Below, piece by piece: positions 7,327 to 16,400 of a stretch of DNA of 32,034 nucleotides. Positions within the stretch are counted from its first letter, which is position 1. Each line of letters begins with the position of its first letter. The notes beneath the pieces are model-generated. The model had not been told where the DNA came from. It did not search any database and was given only the letters and a program-made list of their open reading frames with translations. The DNA lies in NCBI GenBank assembly GCA_018065615.1, contig JAGHSY010000109.1:1-32034 (forward strand). The letters are read 5' to 3'. A program made the position numbers and the translations under genes. This DNA is from Candidatus Colenecus caballi. Its GTDB lineage: Bacteria > Bacteroidota > Bacteroidia > Bacteroidales > Bacteroidaceae.

Positions 7327-8444
7327 TGCAGTGTATCGCGGATAATGTGGTCTCACCGCTGGGACTTGATTCGGCATCGAACTATCAGAGTGTCAAGGCC
7401 GGAAAGAGCGGCCTGCAGCACTATGAGGGTATTGCCATGTCAAAGATAGACCGCATGGCAGTTGACGTGGCCTGCAAAAGGCTGGACATTCCGTCAGACC
7501 GTTATACGTTCTTTGAAAAGATTCTTCTTGTAAGTTCGGTTCAGGCTGTAAGGAATTCGGGTATTGACGCTTCAAGTGAGCGTGTGCTGTTCATAGTTTC
7601 CACAACCAAGGGCAACGTAAGTCTGCTGGGCAGTCCGGCCGGATTCCCGGGTGAACGTGTGCTGCTTGGCGTGGCAGCGCGTCAGGTATCGGACTTCTTT
7701 GGAAACCCCAACAGCCCGCTGGTGGTGTGCAACGCGTGCATTTCAGGCGTGTGCGCCCAGATTGAAGCCATGCGCGCCCTGAAGAGCGGCAGGTATGACT
7801 ATGCGGTTGTAATGGGGGCCGATGAGCAGTCGCAGTTCATTGAGTCCGGCTTCAAGTCGTTCAAGGCTGTCAGTGACGATTTCTGCCGTCCGTTTGACAG
7901 GGACCGCAAGGGGCTGAACCTGGGCGAGTGTGCCGCTACGGTGGTTCTGAAGGCATCGGACTCAGTGCCTGATGACTGCTGGGAACTGGTGACGGGCGCC
8001 ATACGCAATGACGCCAACCACATTTCCGGTCCGTCACGTACGGGCGAGGGCAGTTACCTGGCCCTGATGGAGACGCTGCGCTGCTGCCGTCCGGAAGACC
8101 TTGCCTTCGTGAACGTTCACGGGACAGCGACAGCATATAATGATGAAATGGAATCCATAGCCCTTTACCGGGCCGGACTGACTGATGTTCCGGTGACAGG
8201 ACTGAAGGGCTATTACGGACATACAATGGGTGCGGCAGGCATAATGGAGAGCATTCTTTCCATGTATGCCGTAAGGGACCATACGGTTCTGGCCACCCGC
8301 GGATTTGCCGTGCAGGGTACCACATATCCTGTAAGTGTAAGTCCGGAATTGAGAGTGACAGACGGAAGGCAGTTCATAAAGCTGCTGTCCGGATTCGGCG
8401 GCTGCAATGCAGCTTTGTTGTACAGACTGAACGGCACATGGTAA
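7314..8444 (+). CDS. Beta-ketoacyl-ACP synthase (KS2)
   Basis: 376 residues, slightly short but complete. Cys142 (CNACISG), His269 (NVHGTAT) and His303 (YYGHTMGAAG) form the triad, and the end reads SGFGGCNAALL. The N-terminal third is divergent. ATG 7314 is supported by AGAGGA 7 bases upstream, overlapping the thioesterase gene. The gene overlaps the next one, a short Cys-less ketosynthase-like protein, by 7 bases. That arrangement suggests an obligate pair like the KS:CLF heterodimers of type II polyketide systems. Confidence 0.88.
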   Translation: MERLVQCIADNVVSPLGLDSASNYQSVKAGKSGLQHYEGIAMSKIDRMAVDVACKRLDIPSDRYTFFEKILLVSSVQAVRNSGIDASSERVLFIVSTTKGNVSLLGSPAGFPGERVLLGVAARQVSDFFGNPNSPLVVCNACISGVCAQIEAMRALKSGRYDYAVVMGADEQSQFIESGFKSFKAVSDDFCRPFDRDRKGLNLGECAATVVLKASDSVPDDCWELVTGAIRNDANHISGPSRTGEGSYLALMETLRCCRPEDLAFVNVHGTATAYNDEMESIALYRAGLTDVPVTGLKGYYGHTMGAAGIMESILSMYAVRDHTVLATRGFAVQGTTYPVSVSPELRVTDGRQFIKLLSGFGGCNAALLYRLNGTW

Positions 8445-9055
8445 AGGATTATGTAATACTGGAATCGGACCGCGCTGTTGTGAACGGGCGCGTTCTTGAG
8501 CATGAGACTGCAGGCAGTGCCATGCTTGCCGAACTGTACCGTGCCCACATAGCTGACTGGCCAAAATTCTTCAAGATGGACACCTTGAGCAAGGTGGGTT
8601 TTGTGGCCAGTGAACTGCTGCTCAAAGAATTGGGCGAAACACGCCACGAAGGCGAAGAGTTTGTTCAGAGCCGCGCCGTGGTACTATTCGGCACTACGGC
8701 ATCGCTTTGCGCAGACAGAAACTATCAGGAAACCATCAGTGACAGGGACAATTACTATCCCAGTCCGGCTCTTTTTGTGTACACTCTGCCCAACATTGTG
8801 ACGGGCGAAATTGCAATACGTAACCACTACCGCGGCGAGACATCGTTCTATGTCGTTGAGAAGGCCGATGCCGCACAGATGGCGTTCCACCTGTCATGCG
8901 CATTTGCCGATACGGTTACGGAAAGTGTGCTTGCCGGTTGGGTGGACAGCCGTCACAATGATGATTTCCAGGCCTTCTTCACACTGGTCAGACGTGATGA
9001 ACTGGAAGGGCTTGAAGACAGACTCAAGACAATAATGGACAATTTAAATATTTGA
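8438..9055 (+). CDS. Short ketosynthase-like protein without active-site Cys (chain-length-factor candidate)
   Basis: 205 residues, half the length of a ketosynthase. ALFVYTLPNIVTGEIAIRNH (about 109-128) matches the KS stretch that precedes the nucleophile elbow (PxxxxNxxxGxIA), and the following region keeps the AxxxA helix pattern, but the TACSSG elbow is gone (GETSFYVVEKADAAQ instead). The C-terminal half with both His motifs is missing and no frameshift is visible, so it appears to be a naturally short protein of the Ketoacyl-synt_2 type. From memory, ApeC of aryl-polyene systems is a shortened chain-length factor; this could be its equivalent, pairing with KS2 encoded immediately upstream (7-base overlap). 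Confidence is good for ketosynthase ancestry and moderate for function. Confidence 0.7.
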   Translation: MVKDYVILESDRAVVNGRVLEHETAGSAMLAELYRAHIADWPKFFKMDTLSKVGFVASELLLKELGETRHEGEEFVQSRAVVLFGTTASLCADRNYQETISDRDNYYPSPALFVYTLPNIVTGEIAIRNHYRGETSFYVVEKADAAQMAFHLSCAFADTVTESVLAGWVDSRHNDDFQAFFTLVRRDELEGLEDRLKTIMDNLNI

Positions 9056-9063
9056 AAAAGACT

Positions 9064-9321
9064 ATGGAAGAAATGATTCTCAAACTGAAGCAGGAGATTA
9101 TTGAAGTTCTCAACCTTGAAGACGTGCAGCCGTCAGACATTGACAATGACGCACCTCTGTTCGGCGAGGGTCTGGGTCTCGACTCGATTGACGCCCTTGA
9201 ACTGATTGTGCTCATGGAGAAGAACTACGGCATCAAGCTGCAGGATCCTGCAAAGGGCAAGGAGATATTCAAGTCAGTCAACGTGATGGCTGACTACATT
9301 CAGAAGAACCGCACAAAGTGA
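9064..9321 (+). CDS. Acyl carrier protein 2
   Basis: 85 residues from ATG 9064. GLDSIDALEL contains Ser41, the phosphopantetheine site, and the protein is acidic with typical three-helix spacing. A TTG at 9052 in the same frame overlaps the preceding stop and would add four residues; ATG 9064 is preferred as a normal ACP start, but neither has a strong ribosome-binding site. It differs clearly from ACP1, so the two probably have distinct jobs, such as primer and chain carrier. It ends 1 base before KS3. Confidence 0.9.
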   Translation: MEEMILKLKQEIIEVLNLEDVQPSDIDNDAPLFGEGLGLDSIDALELIVLMEKNYGIKLQDPAKGKEIFKSVNVMADYIQKNRTK

Positions 9322-9322
9322 T

Positions 9323-10528
9323 ATGAGACGTGAACCGGTGCTGATTACGGGCTGCGGCATAACCTGTGCCATAGGTCTGGACAAGAGTCAGGTGCTGGAG
9401 TCCCTGCTGGCAAACCGCACAGGGGTGGGGCCCATAAGGTATCTGAAGACCGGCCACACCGAATTTCCGGTGGGCGAGGTCAGTATGTCCGATGAGGAGA
9501 TGGAGCGTGCCATGGGCATAGCTCCCGGCACTCCGACAACCCGTACGGCACTGATGGGCATGATGGCCATGCACGAGGCTCTGGCTCAGGCTGGCCTTTC
9601 CAAGGATGACCTGAACGCAGTTGGCTTTGTTGACGGTACGACGGTCGGCGGCATGGACAAGAGCGAGCAGTATTATCTGGATTTCATTGGGAACGACAGC
9701 CGCAACGCGTACATAAGCACGCATGACTGCGGGTCCTGTTCGGAGATGATAGCTGACCGTTTCGGCCGCTTCAAGTTCATCACGACCATATCGACCGCTT
9801 GTTCATCGGCCGCAAACGCCATTGAACTGGCTGCAGACATGATACGTCTGGGAGAGGCCGATATTGTTGTGGCAGGCGGGAGTGAGTGCATTACCAAGTT
9901 CCACCTGAACGGCTTCAATTCCCTGATGATTCTGGACCATGGGCAGTGCCGTCCGTTCGATGCGCGCAGAGCCGGTCTGAACCTGGGCGAGGGGGCTGCC
10001 TTTATTGTGCTGGAGTCGGCGCGTTCTGCCGCAAGGCGTGGCGTGAAGCCTGTAGCACAGCTGTCAGGCTATGGAAACGCATGTGACGCATTCCACCAGA
10101 CGGCTTCGTCACCGGACGGAGAGGGCGCGTATAGGGCAATGATGAAGGCTCTTGACGATGCTGGTCTCAGGCCGCAGGACATTGACTACATCAACGCGCA
10201 CGGAACGGGAACGCCCAACAATGACCTCAGTGAGAGCCAGGCCATGAAGCGCGTGTTCGGTGAATGCCTGCCGCAGGTGTCATCGACAAAGTCACTGACG
10301 GGACATACCACCAGCGCATCGGGCTCAATAGAAACGGTGATATGCATACTTGCGCTGCAGAACGGTTTCACCCCGGCCAACTATGCCTTCGAGCAGCCGG
10401 ACAACGGCGTCATTGTTCCCAACATGAATCTGGAACCTGAGCGTGAAATGAAGCATGTCCTTTGTAATTCATTTGGATTTGGCGGTAATGATTCATCATT
10501 GGTAATTAGCAATGTATCAGAGTATTGA
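9323..10528 (+). CDS. Beta-ketoacyl-ACP synthase (KS3, FabF-like)
   Basis: 401 residues. Cys160 (ISTACSSAANA), His293 (NAHGTGTPNND) and His328 (SLTGHTTSASG) are intact, and the FGFGGNDSSLV end is present. This is an elongating ketosynthase of the FabF/KS-alpha type. The overlapping downstream gene encodes a KS-like protein without the Cys, the gene order of KS-alpha/KS-beta (CLF) pairs in aromatic type II polyketide clusters, so this pair is a good candidate for the core polyene elongation complex. Confidence 0.92.
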   Translation: MRREPVLITGCGITCAIGLDKSQVLESLLANRTGVGPIRYLKTGHTEFPVGEVSMSDEEMERAMGIAPGTPTTRTALMGMMAMHEALAQAGLSKDDLNAVGFVDGTTVGGMDKSEQYYLDFIGNDSRNAYISTHDCGSCSEMIADRFGRFKFITTISTACSSAANAIELAADMIRLGEADIVVAGGSECITKFHLNGFNSLMILDHGQCRPFDARRAGLNLGEGAAFIVLESARSAARRGVKPVAQLSGYGNACDAFHQTASSPDGEGAYRAMMKALDDAGLRPQDIDYINAHGTGTPNNDLSESQAMKRVFGECLPQVSSTKSLTGHTTSASGSIETVICILALQNGFTPANYAFEQPDNGVIVPNMNLEPEREMKHVLCNSFGFGGNDSSLVISNVSEY

Positions 10529-11501
10529 CATACTTTCAGTAAAGCAGATTTCCATTCAGCAGCCGCTTTGTGAGGAATGGATGGAGACCCCGCTCACCTA
10601 TACCGGTGACTTTGTCCGTGCCATCGATCCTGATTTCAGGCAGTTCGTTTCACCGGCCGAGGCAAGGCGTCTCGGCAAGTTGCTCAAGCGTGCTCTTGCC
10701 ACGTCCTTATCGGCCTTGAGTGAAGGGGGGATACAGAATCCCGATGCAATAATTACCGGAACCGGATTCGGCAGCATTGAGAACACGGAACTGTTTCTGG
10801 ACGCGCTGGTGCGTGAGGGTGAACAGATGCTCAAGCCTACGCAGTTCATGCAGTCCACGCACAATACGGCATCGTCACTTGTGGGAATCAATACCAGGAG
10901 CCACGGCTACAACTCCACATACTCGCAGAAAGGCCTTTCATTTGACAGCGCCCTGTATGACGCATGGCTGCAGTTCCGTCTTGGCAAGATAGAGAACGCT
11001 CTTGTGGGCGCCCATGATGAGATGTCACCCGTCTTTTCCGGGTTTGTAAGCAAAGCCGGACATGTAAAGAAAGGTGAGATATGCAGTGAGGCGGCCGTAT
11101 CGGCGCTTCTTGAGGCCGACAGCGGCAAACCGGCCATGTGCACTCTCAAGTCAGTTCAGATACTCAACAGGCCGACAGCGCAGGAACTCTCAGATGTCAT
11201 GGCAGGGATAAAGGCCGATGCTATAATAACCGGACGCAGCGGCAACCCTGAGAACGATTCGTGGTATTCGTTCCTTGGAAACGAAGTTCCGCAGTGCAGC
11301 TACAAGCCCCTGTTCGGCGTGAACTTCTCGTCATCGGCCTTGGGGTTCTATACTGCCGCATGCAGTCTGAAGGCAGGAAGGATACCGTCTGTCATGAACG
11401 CCGGCAAAGGGCCTGTTCCGTGCCGCAGCATACTGCTTGTCAACGTGGTTGAAGGCCGTCATTACTCATTTACAGTACTTGAAGCCGTATGTGGAAAATA
11501 A
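10512..11501 (+). CDS. Ketosynthase-like chain-length factor (KS-beta, Cys-less)
   Basis: 329 residues. ATG 10512 overlaps the KS3 gene by 17 bases. FMQSTHNTASSLVGI (about 114-128) aligns with the ketosynthase stretch before the elbow, but where TACSSG is expected the sequence reads STYSQKGLSFDSA, with no Cys. The two catalytic His motifs of an intact KS are not recognisable either, and the protein is about 70 residues short. It is therefore probably a non-condensing partner that shapes the chain-length pocket. Similar coupled KS/KS-like genes are known in Bacteroidetes flexirubin-type clusters. Confidence 0.78.
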   Translation: MYQSIDILSVKQISIQQPLCEEWMETPLTYTGDFVRAIDPDFRQFVSPAEARRLGKLLKRALATSLSALSEGGIQNPDAIITGTGFGSIENTELFLDALVREGEQMLKPTQFMQSTHNTASSLVGINTRSHGYNSTYSQKGLSFDSALYDAWLQFRLGKIENALVGAHDEMSPVFSGFVSKAGHVKKGEICSEAAVSALLEADSGKPAMCTLKSVQILNRPTAQELSDVMAGIKADAIITGRSGNPENDSWYSFLGNEVPQCSYKPLFGVNFSSSALGFYTAACSLKAGRIPSVMNAGKGPVPCRSILLVNVVEGRHYSFTVLEAVCGK

Positions 11502-11842
11502 TACCTTTCTCATTGCTGCAGAGCCTTTTACTGGCTGCCGGACAGCTTATGCTCAAGTTCGCGATGAACAACATGAGCCCGTACACCGGTTTCTGGCGTT
11601 TCATTGGCCATGAAGTGACCAACTGGTGGTGGCTGGGCTGCGGTGTGACAATGGGCGGTGCCACGGTGCTCTGGCTGTACATTATTAAGAATTTCCCGTT
11701 CAGCATAGCATATCCTCTAAGCTGCCTGAGCTTTGTGTTCGGCATGATAGGGGCCATGCTGTTCCTGGGCGAACAGATACCGCTGGGCCGCTGGGTGGGC
11801 ATCGGACTTATTCTGGTCGGCGCGGCATTCATAAGCAGGTGA
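11489..11842 (+). CDS. EamA/SMR-like four-helix membrane protein
   Basis: 117 residues with four hydrophobic segments (about 4-24, 47-66, 70-92, 97-115) and an EamA/SMR-type end: YPLSCLSFVFGMIGAMLFLG followed by E and a final glycine-rich helix. Proteins of this size include ArnE/ArnF-type flippase subunits and small multidrug transporters. Next to a glycosyltransferase and lipid-handling proteins, flipping a lipid-linked intermediate is a reasonable idea but is not shown. It overlaps the preceding gene by 13 bases and is followed after one base by the LolA-like gene. Confidence 0.78.
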   Translation: MWKIIPFSLLQSLLLAAGQLMLKFAMNNMSPYTGFWRFIGHEVTNWWWLGCGVTMGGATVLWLYIIKNFPFSIAYPLSCLSFVFGMIGAMLFLGEQIPLGRWVGIGLILVGAAFISR

Positions 11843-11843
11843 T

Positions 11844-12434
11844 ATGAAGAAATATATTGCAATACTGGCGGCAGTGCTTCTGCTCGCGGTCGGGACCGTA
11901 AAGGCCGATGATGTGCGCATTGAGACCATAATCAGCGCGTGCAGTGACATGAAGTCCATGAAGTGTGACTTTACTGAGACCAAGCGTGTGCCGCTTCTTG
12001 AGGATGAGCAGTTTTCAAAAGGATACATGCTGTACGTGCAGCCGTCAAGGCTGAAATGGGCCTATACAGAGCCGAATACAGTGTCTTTGGGCGTTGACGG
12101 TGAGACTGTCACCATTGACGGCACTGATGTGTCAGGTGACGGCAGCCGCATATTCCAGGGCATTGCAGGCGTAATGCTGGGCTGCATGTCGGGCCAGTGT
12201 CTCAAGGACAGCCGCATGTTCAAGGTGAGCATGTCCGATGCTGACGGGCTCTGGATTGCAACAATGATTCCGGTGCGCCGTGACATGAAGAAGATGTTCC
12301 AGCAGATAGTTCTGAGTTTCAGTTCCGAAACCGGACTGTTGGAGAAGATTGACATGACAGAAACTGGCGGCGGAAACACCGTCATTGAGATATGTAATGT
12401 ACAGCTGAACGGCAACTATGAAGCTGAGTGGTGA
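11844..12434 (+). CDS. LolA-like periplasmic lipoprotein/lipid carrier
   Basis: 196 residues. The signal peptide (about 1-21, ending VKA) is followed by a mature domain with SMKCDFTETKRVPLL and GYMLYVQPSRLKWAYTEP, the pattern of LolA-family half-barrels (early strand, FxQxK-like strand, then the RFRW-like PSRLKW motif). LolA paralogs in aryl-polyene clusters are thought to carry the lipidated product through the periplasm with the MMPL protein. The last 17 bases overlap the second dehydratase gene. Confidence 0.83.
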   Translation: MKKYIAILAAVLLLAVGTVKADDVRIETIISACSDMKSMKCDFTETKRVPLLEDEQFSKGYMLYVQPSRLKWAYTEPNTVSLGVDGETVTIDGTDVSGDGSRIFQGIAGVMLGCMSGQCLKDSRMFKVSMSDADGLWIATMIPVRRDMKKMFQQIVLSFSSETGLLEKIDMTETGGGNTVIEICNVQLNGNYEAEW

Positions 12435-12786
12435 TTTCTTTAATGTGGACAGTGCTGACGGACAGCGTTTTACGGTTACACTGAACGCTGACCACTACAT
12501 TTACAGGGCACATTTTCCGGGCCACCCGGTGACCCCGGGCGTATGTCTTGTCCAGATGGTCCAGGAACTGCTTGCACAGTCTCTTGGCTGCGGGCTTTTC
12601 CTAAGGACTGTAAAGAACGTCAAGTTTGTCAGCATTGTGTCTCCGCTCACAGATGCAAAGATTGCCGTCAACGTAACAAAACTGAATGTTGATGAAGGTC
12701 AGGTGACAGCCCAGGCGCAGATTGTAAGCGCTGCGGACAGTGCGCGTCTGTTTGCAAAGATGTCACTTGTATTTGAAAGGATATGA
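12418..12786 (+). CDS. Hot-dog dehydratase-like protein with Gln in place of the acidic residue (ApeI/FabZ-like)
   Basis: 122 residues. AHFPGHPVTPGV (31-42) matches the FabZ motif HFPGxPxMPG with catalytic His32. In FabZ the next helix gives the acid (GVLIVEAMAQ); here it is GVCLVQMVQE, placing Gln46 at the Glu position. Alone it would thus lack a normal acid, while the product of 6483-6908 has the acid and lacks His. A heterodimer combining both halves would restore a complete dehydratase site, in line with the two-subunit dehydratases described for aryl-polyene synthesis. It overlaps LolA by 17 bases and the glycosyltransferase by 4 bases. Confidence 0.82.
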   Translation: MKLSGDFFNVDSADGQRFTVTLNADHYIYRAHFPGHPVTPGVCLVQMVQELLAQSLGCGLFLRTVKNVKFVSIVSPLTDAKIAVNVTKLNVDEGQVTAQAQIVSAADSARLFAKMSLVFERI

Positions 12787-13493
12787 ACCGATACTGCGTC
12801 ATAATACCCACATACAACAACGGCGGCACTGTTACAGATGTCTTAGACCGTGCGCTGAAGGTGTGCCCGGACGTGTTTGTGGTCGATGACGGCAGTACGG
12901 ACGGAACCGAGGTTGAAGGCGTGACGCTTCTCAGACATGACAGGAACCGCGGCAAGGGTTGTGCCCTGAAGACCGGTTTCAAGGCAGCATCGGCCGCCGG
13001 ATTCACCCACGCCATTACCCTTGATGCTGACGGACAGCATTTCCCCGAGGATATTCCCGCTCTAGTGGAGGCATCGGACCTGAATCCCGATGACTTCATT
13101 ATAGGACTGAGGAATCTGACAAGTGACAACATGCCGCGTCAGAATACTGCAGCCAACCGTTTTTCAAATTTCTGGTTCCGCCTGCAGACAGCACAGAAAC
13201 TGGAGGACACGCAGTCAGGTTTCCGCATTTACCCGCTTTCAGGGCTGCACGGACTTGGACTGCTGACATCAAGATATGAGGCCGAACTGGAACTCATGGT
13301 GTTTGCCGCATGGCACGGGGTACGGATGAGAGGCGTTCCGGTGCGCGTCTGGTATGCCCCGGACGGCGAAAGGGTGTCACATTTCCGTCCGTTCCGTGAC
13401 TTTTTCAGAATTAGTGTGCTGAATTCGGTGCTCTGTTTCGGCGCCCTGTTTGTGGGGCTGCCGCTTGGTCTGTGGCGTAAGATAAAGGGATAG
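12783..13493 (+). CDS. Family 2 glycosyltransferase (dolichyl-phosphate-mannose-synthase-like)
   Basis: 236 residues. The GT-A opening CVIIPTYNN, VVDDGSTDGT (about 33-42) and the metal/sugar-nucleotide motif LDADGQH (about 80-86) are all present. RNRGKGCALKTGF is typical of the dolichyl-phosphate mannose synthase/undecaprenyl-phosphate subfamily. A hydrophobic C-terminal segment (about 207-230) could anchor it in the membrane. It probably adds a sugar to a lipid carrier or to the polyene lipid itself. It overlaps the dehydratase by 4 bases and lies 3 bases before the transporter fusion. Confidence 0.88.
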   Translation: MNRYCVIIPTYNNGGTVTDVLDRALKVCPDVFVVDDGSTDGTEVEGVTLLRHDRNRGKGCALKTGFKAASAAGFTHAITLDADGQHFPEDIPALVEASDLNPDDFIIGLRNLTSDNMPRQNTAANRFSNFWFRLQTAQKLEDTQSGFRIYPLSGLHGLGLLTSRYEAELELMVFAAWHGVRMRGVPVRVWYAPDGERVSHFRPFRDFFRISVLNSVLCFGALFVGLPLGLWRKIKG

Positions 13494-13496
13494 GGT

Positions 13497-16400
13497 ATGG
13501 TGCAGTTCTTCCTTAAGATATATGACCGGCTTGTGGGCCGCAGGCGCCTGGCGGCGGTTCTTGTTACCGTCATCATGCTGCTGTGCGCCGTCTCCATCTG
13601 CCGTCTCCACTATGAGGAGGACATTGCCCGTTTCCTGCCAATTGACACGCGTGACAGCCGTCAGACAGAATTCATGGAGAGTCTGTCACAGCAGAACCGG
13701 GTGGCTGTCATTTTCCGTGGCACGGATACAGAAGACGTGATTGGAACCATGGACCGCTTTGAGGAGCTGTGGTTTGAGTATGACACGCTTGAAATGGTGC
13801 CGGACATGAGTGCTGTGGCCGATGAGAGCATGGCGCTGGAGCTTATACAGTTCGTACAGGAGCATTACGCCAGTTTCCTTTCCAAGTCCGATTATGACAG
13901 AATGGATTCGCTCCTTTCACAGCCCGGATACGTGGAAAGCCAGCTTGAGGCGGACCGCCGTTCGCTGCGGATGATGACCGGCAGCTTTACAAAGAACACC
14001 ATACCTTATGACCCTTTGAATCTGTTCTCGCCCATACTGCTCCGTCTGGCCGATGTTGGCGGAAACGGCGGATACCGCATGGAGGACGGCCATATTATGC
14101 ATGCCACTGAGCCTATAGGATTCCTGTTCTTTGAATCACCTTTCGGTCAGAGCGAGTCAAACCGCAACTCAGATCTTGTAAGACTGGTGGAGACGGTAGC
14201 TGCAGCGGCCGGTACTGGAATTTCTGTGGTGGGCGCACCGGTTATTGCGGTCACAAACGCACAGCGCATAAAGACGGACAGCACAGTTGCGGTGCTGCTG
14301 GCTGTCATAGGCATATTCCTTGTGCTGTGGTTCTCGTTCAGGCGCATTGGAGACATGCTGTGGATAGCATTCACGCTGCTGTTCGGCGCTGTGTTCTCAC
14401 TGGGAACAATAGGAACGTTCAAGGACAGCATTTCGGTCATTGTCATAGGACTTGGTTCCATTATTGTTGGCATTGCAGCCAACTATCCGCTGCATTTCCT
14501 GCATTCGCTGCGCGACACGGGTGACAGCCGCCGCACGCTCAAGGAGATGGTCACACCGCTTCTGGTGGGAAATATCACGACCGTAAGCGCTTTCCTGTGC
14601 CTTATTTTCCTCAAGGCCCAGGCCATGCATGACCTGGCGCTGTTCGGGTCGTTCATGCTGGTGGGCACCATACTGTTCACGCTGATCTTCCTGCCTGTTC
14701 TGGTCAGGCCGCGCATTACGCAGGCATCGGACTGCGGTCAGGAAAAGGCAGACATCAAGACCAATGTGGCTGGCCGCTGGATTTCACGCGCCGTGATTCT
14801 GATAACCGTTGCAATGCTGGTCTGGGGCGGGACCGCAGGGTTCGACACCAACCTGAACCACATAAACTACATGACGCGGCAGCAGGCTGAAGATCTGGAG
14901 CTGCTGTCATCGGGCATTGATACTGAGTCCATGAGCCAGACGGCCGTGCTTGCGTCAATGCTGCCACAGGAGACCGGTGACTGGCTGGAGTTCTGGAACG
15001 CACACCGTGACATTGTCACAGAACTGGCGGAGAAGAGCCGTGACTACGGGTTCACGGCATCGGCCTTTGATCCGTTCATAAGCGCTACAGGGCAGGAGCC
15101 CGATATATTGACGCGTCAGGACCTTGTCCCGGAGAGCATGAGCAGCGTCATGGCGGCTCTTGTAGAGTCTCTGTCCGATGATTTCAACATGGTGCTGTTC
15201 ATGTGCGGATTCATTGTGTTCGTGTTCCTGTGGATATCATTCTCAAGTCTGGAACTGGCGCTGCTGTCTTTCCTGCCGCTGACTGTGGGCTGGATATGGA
15301 TTCTGTGCCTTATGAACATGCTGGGCATACAGTTCAACATTGTGAGCATAATTCTGGCCACATTCATTTTCGGTCAGGGTGACGACTATACCATATTCAT
15401 TACCGAGGGTCTGATGCACGAATATGCTTATGGTGTCAGGACGCTGGACGACCGCCGCCGCAGCGTCATAATATCGGCCGTGATAATGTTCATTGGCATT
15501 GGCACCTTGATTCTGGCAAAGCATCCGGCCATGCGTTCTCTGGCCGAGATTACAATCCTTGGCATGCTGGCAGTGGTAGTCATGGCGCATTACCTGCCGG
15601 AATGGTTGTTCGGGTGGCTGACCATGAAGAAAGGGCGGCTGCGTGAAATGCCTGTAACACTGGCGCGCCTTGGCCGTACGGTATTTGCGTTCGCCTTTCT
15701 TATACTGTCGGTTCTTGTGGTCACCCCGGTGGCCGTCATTCTGTTCCTGGGCCGCAGGACAGAACGTAAGGAACGCTGGCTGCACGGTGTGCTGTACCGG
15801 TTCTCGAATCTTGTAATACGCCGTGTGCCCGCAGTGAAGTTCACCCTTGACAACAGTGTGGCTGAGACTTTTGAAAAACCGGCGGTGATAATAAGCAACC
15901 ACCAGTCACATCTGGACCTTATGTGTCTGCTCATGCTCAGTCCCAAGATGGTGGTCATAACCAATGACTGGGTATGGCGCAACCCCATATACGGCGCTCT
16001 GATACGCCGTGCCGAATTCATTCCGGCGGCTGATGGCATTGACCGTTACATGCCGCAGTTGCGCAGCCTGGTGGAGCGCGGATATTCCATTGTGGTGTTC
16101 CCAGAGGGCACACGGTCTGAAGACTGCAGCATTCTGCGCTTCCACAAGGGCGCTTTCCATATGGCAAAGGAACTGGGACTGGACATAGTGCCCGTATGTC
16201 TGCACGGCGTTGGACATGTGCTGCCAAAGATGGACTTCATGCTGCGCCCGGGCCATATTGCAGTCAAAGTTGGCAGGCGTGTTGCCTTTGACGATTCTGA
16301 TGCCCGTGAGCAGACAAAGTCCTGGCACAGGTTCTACATTGACTGGTATGCCCGCATGTGCCGCGAGTGTGAGGACGCTGAATACTGGAAGGAGTACATA

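Noticed and set aside
8438-9055. Frameshifted remnant of a full ketosynthase
   Set aside because: The frame is clean, starts and ends by overlap with neighbours, and is followed directly by an ACP gene. A naturally short chain-length-factor-like protein fits better.
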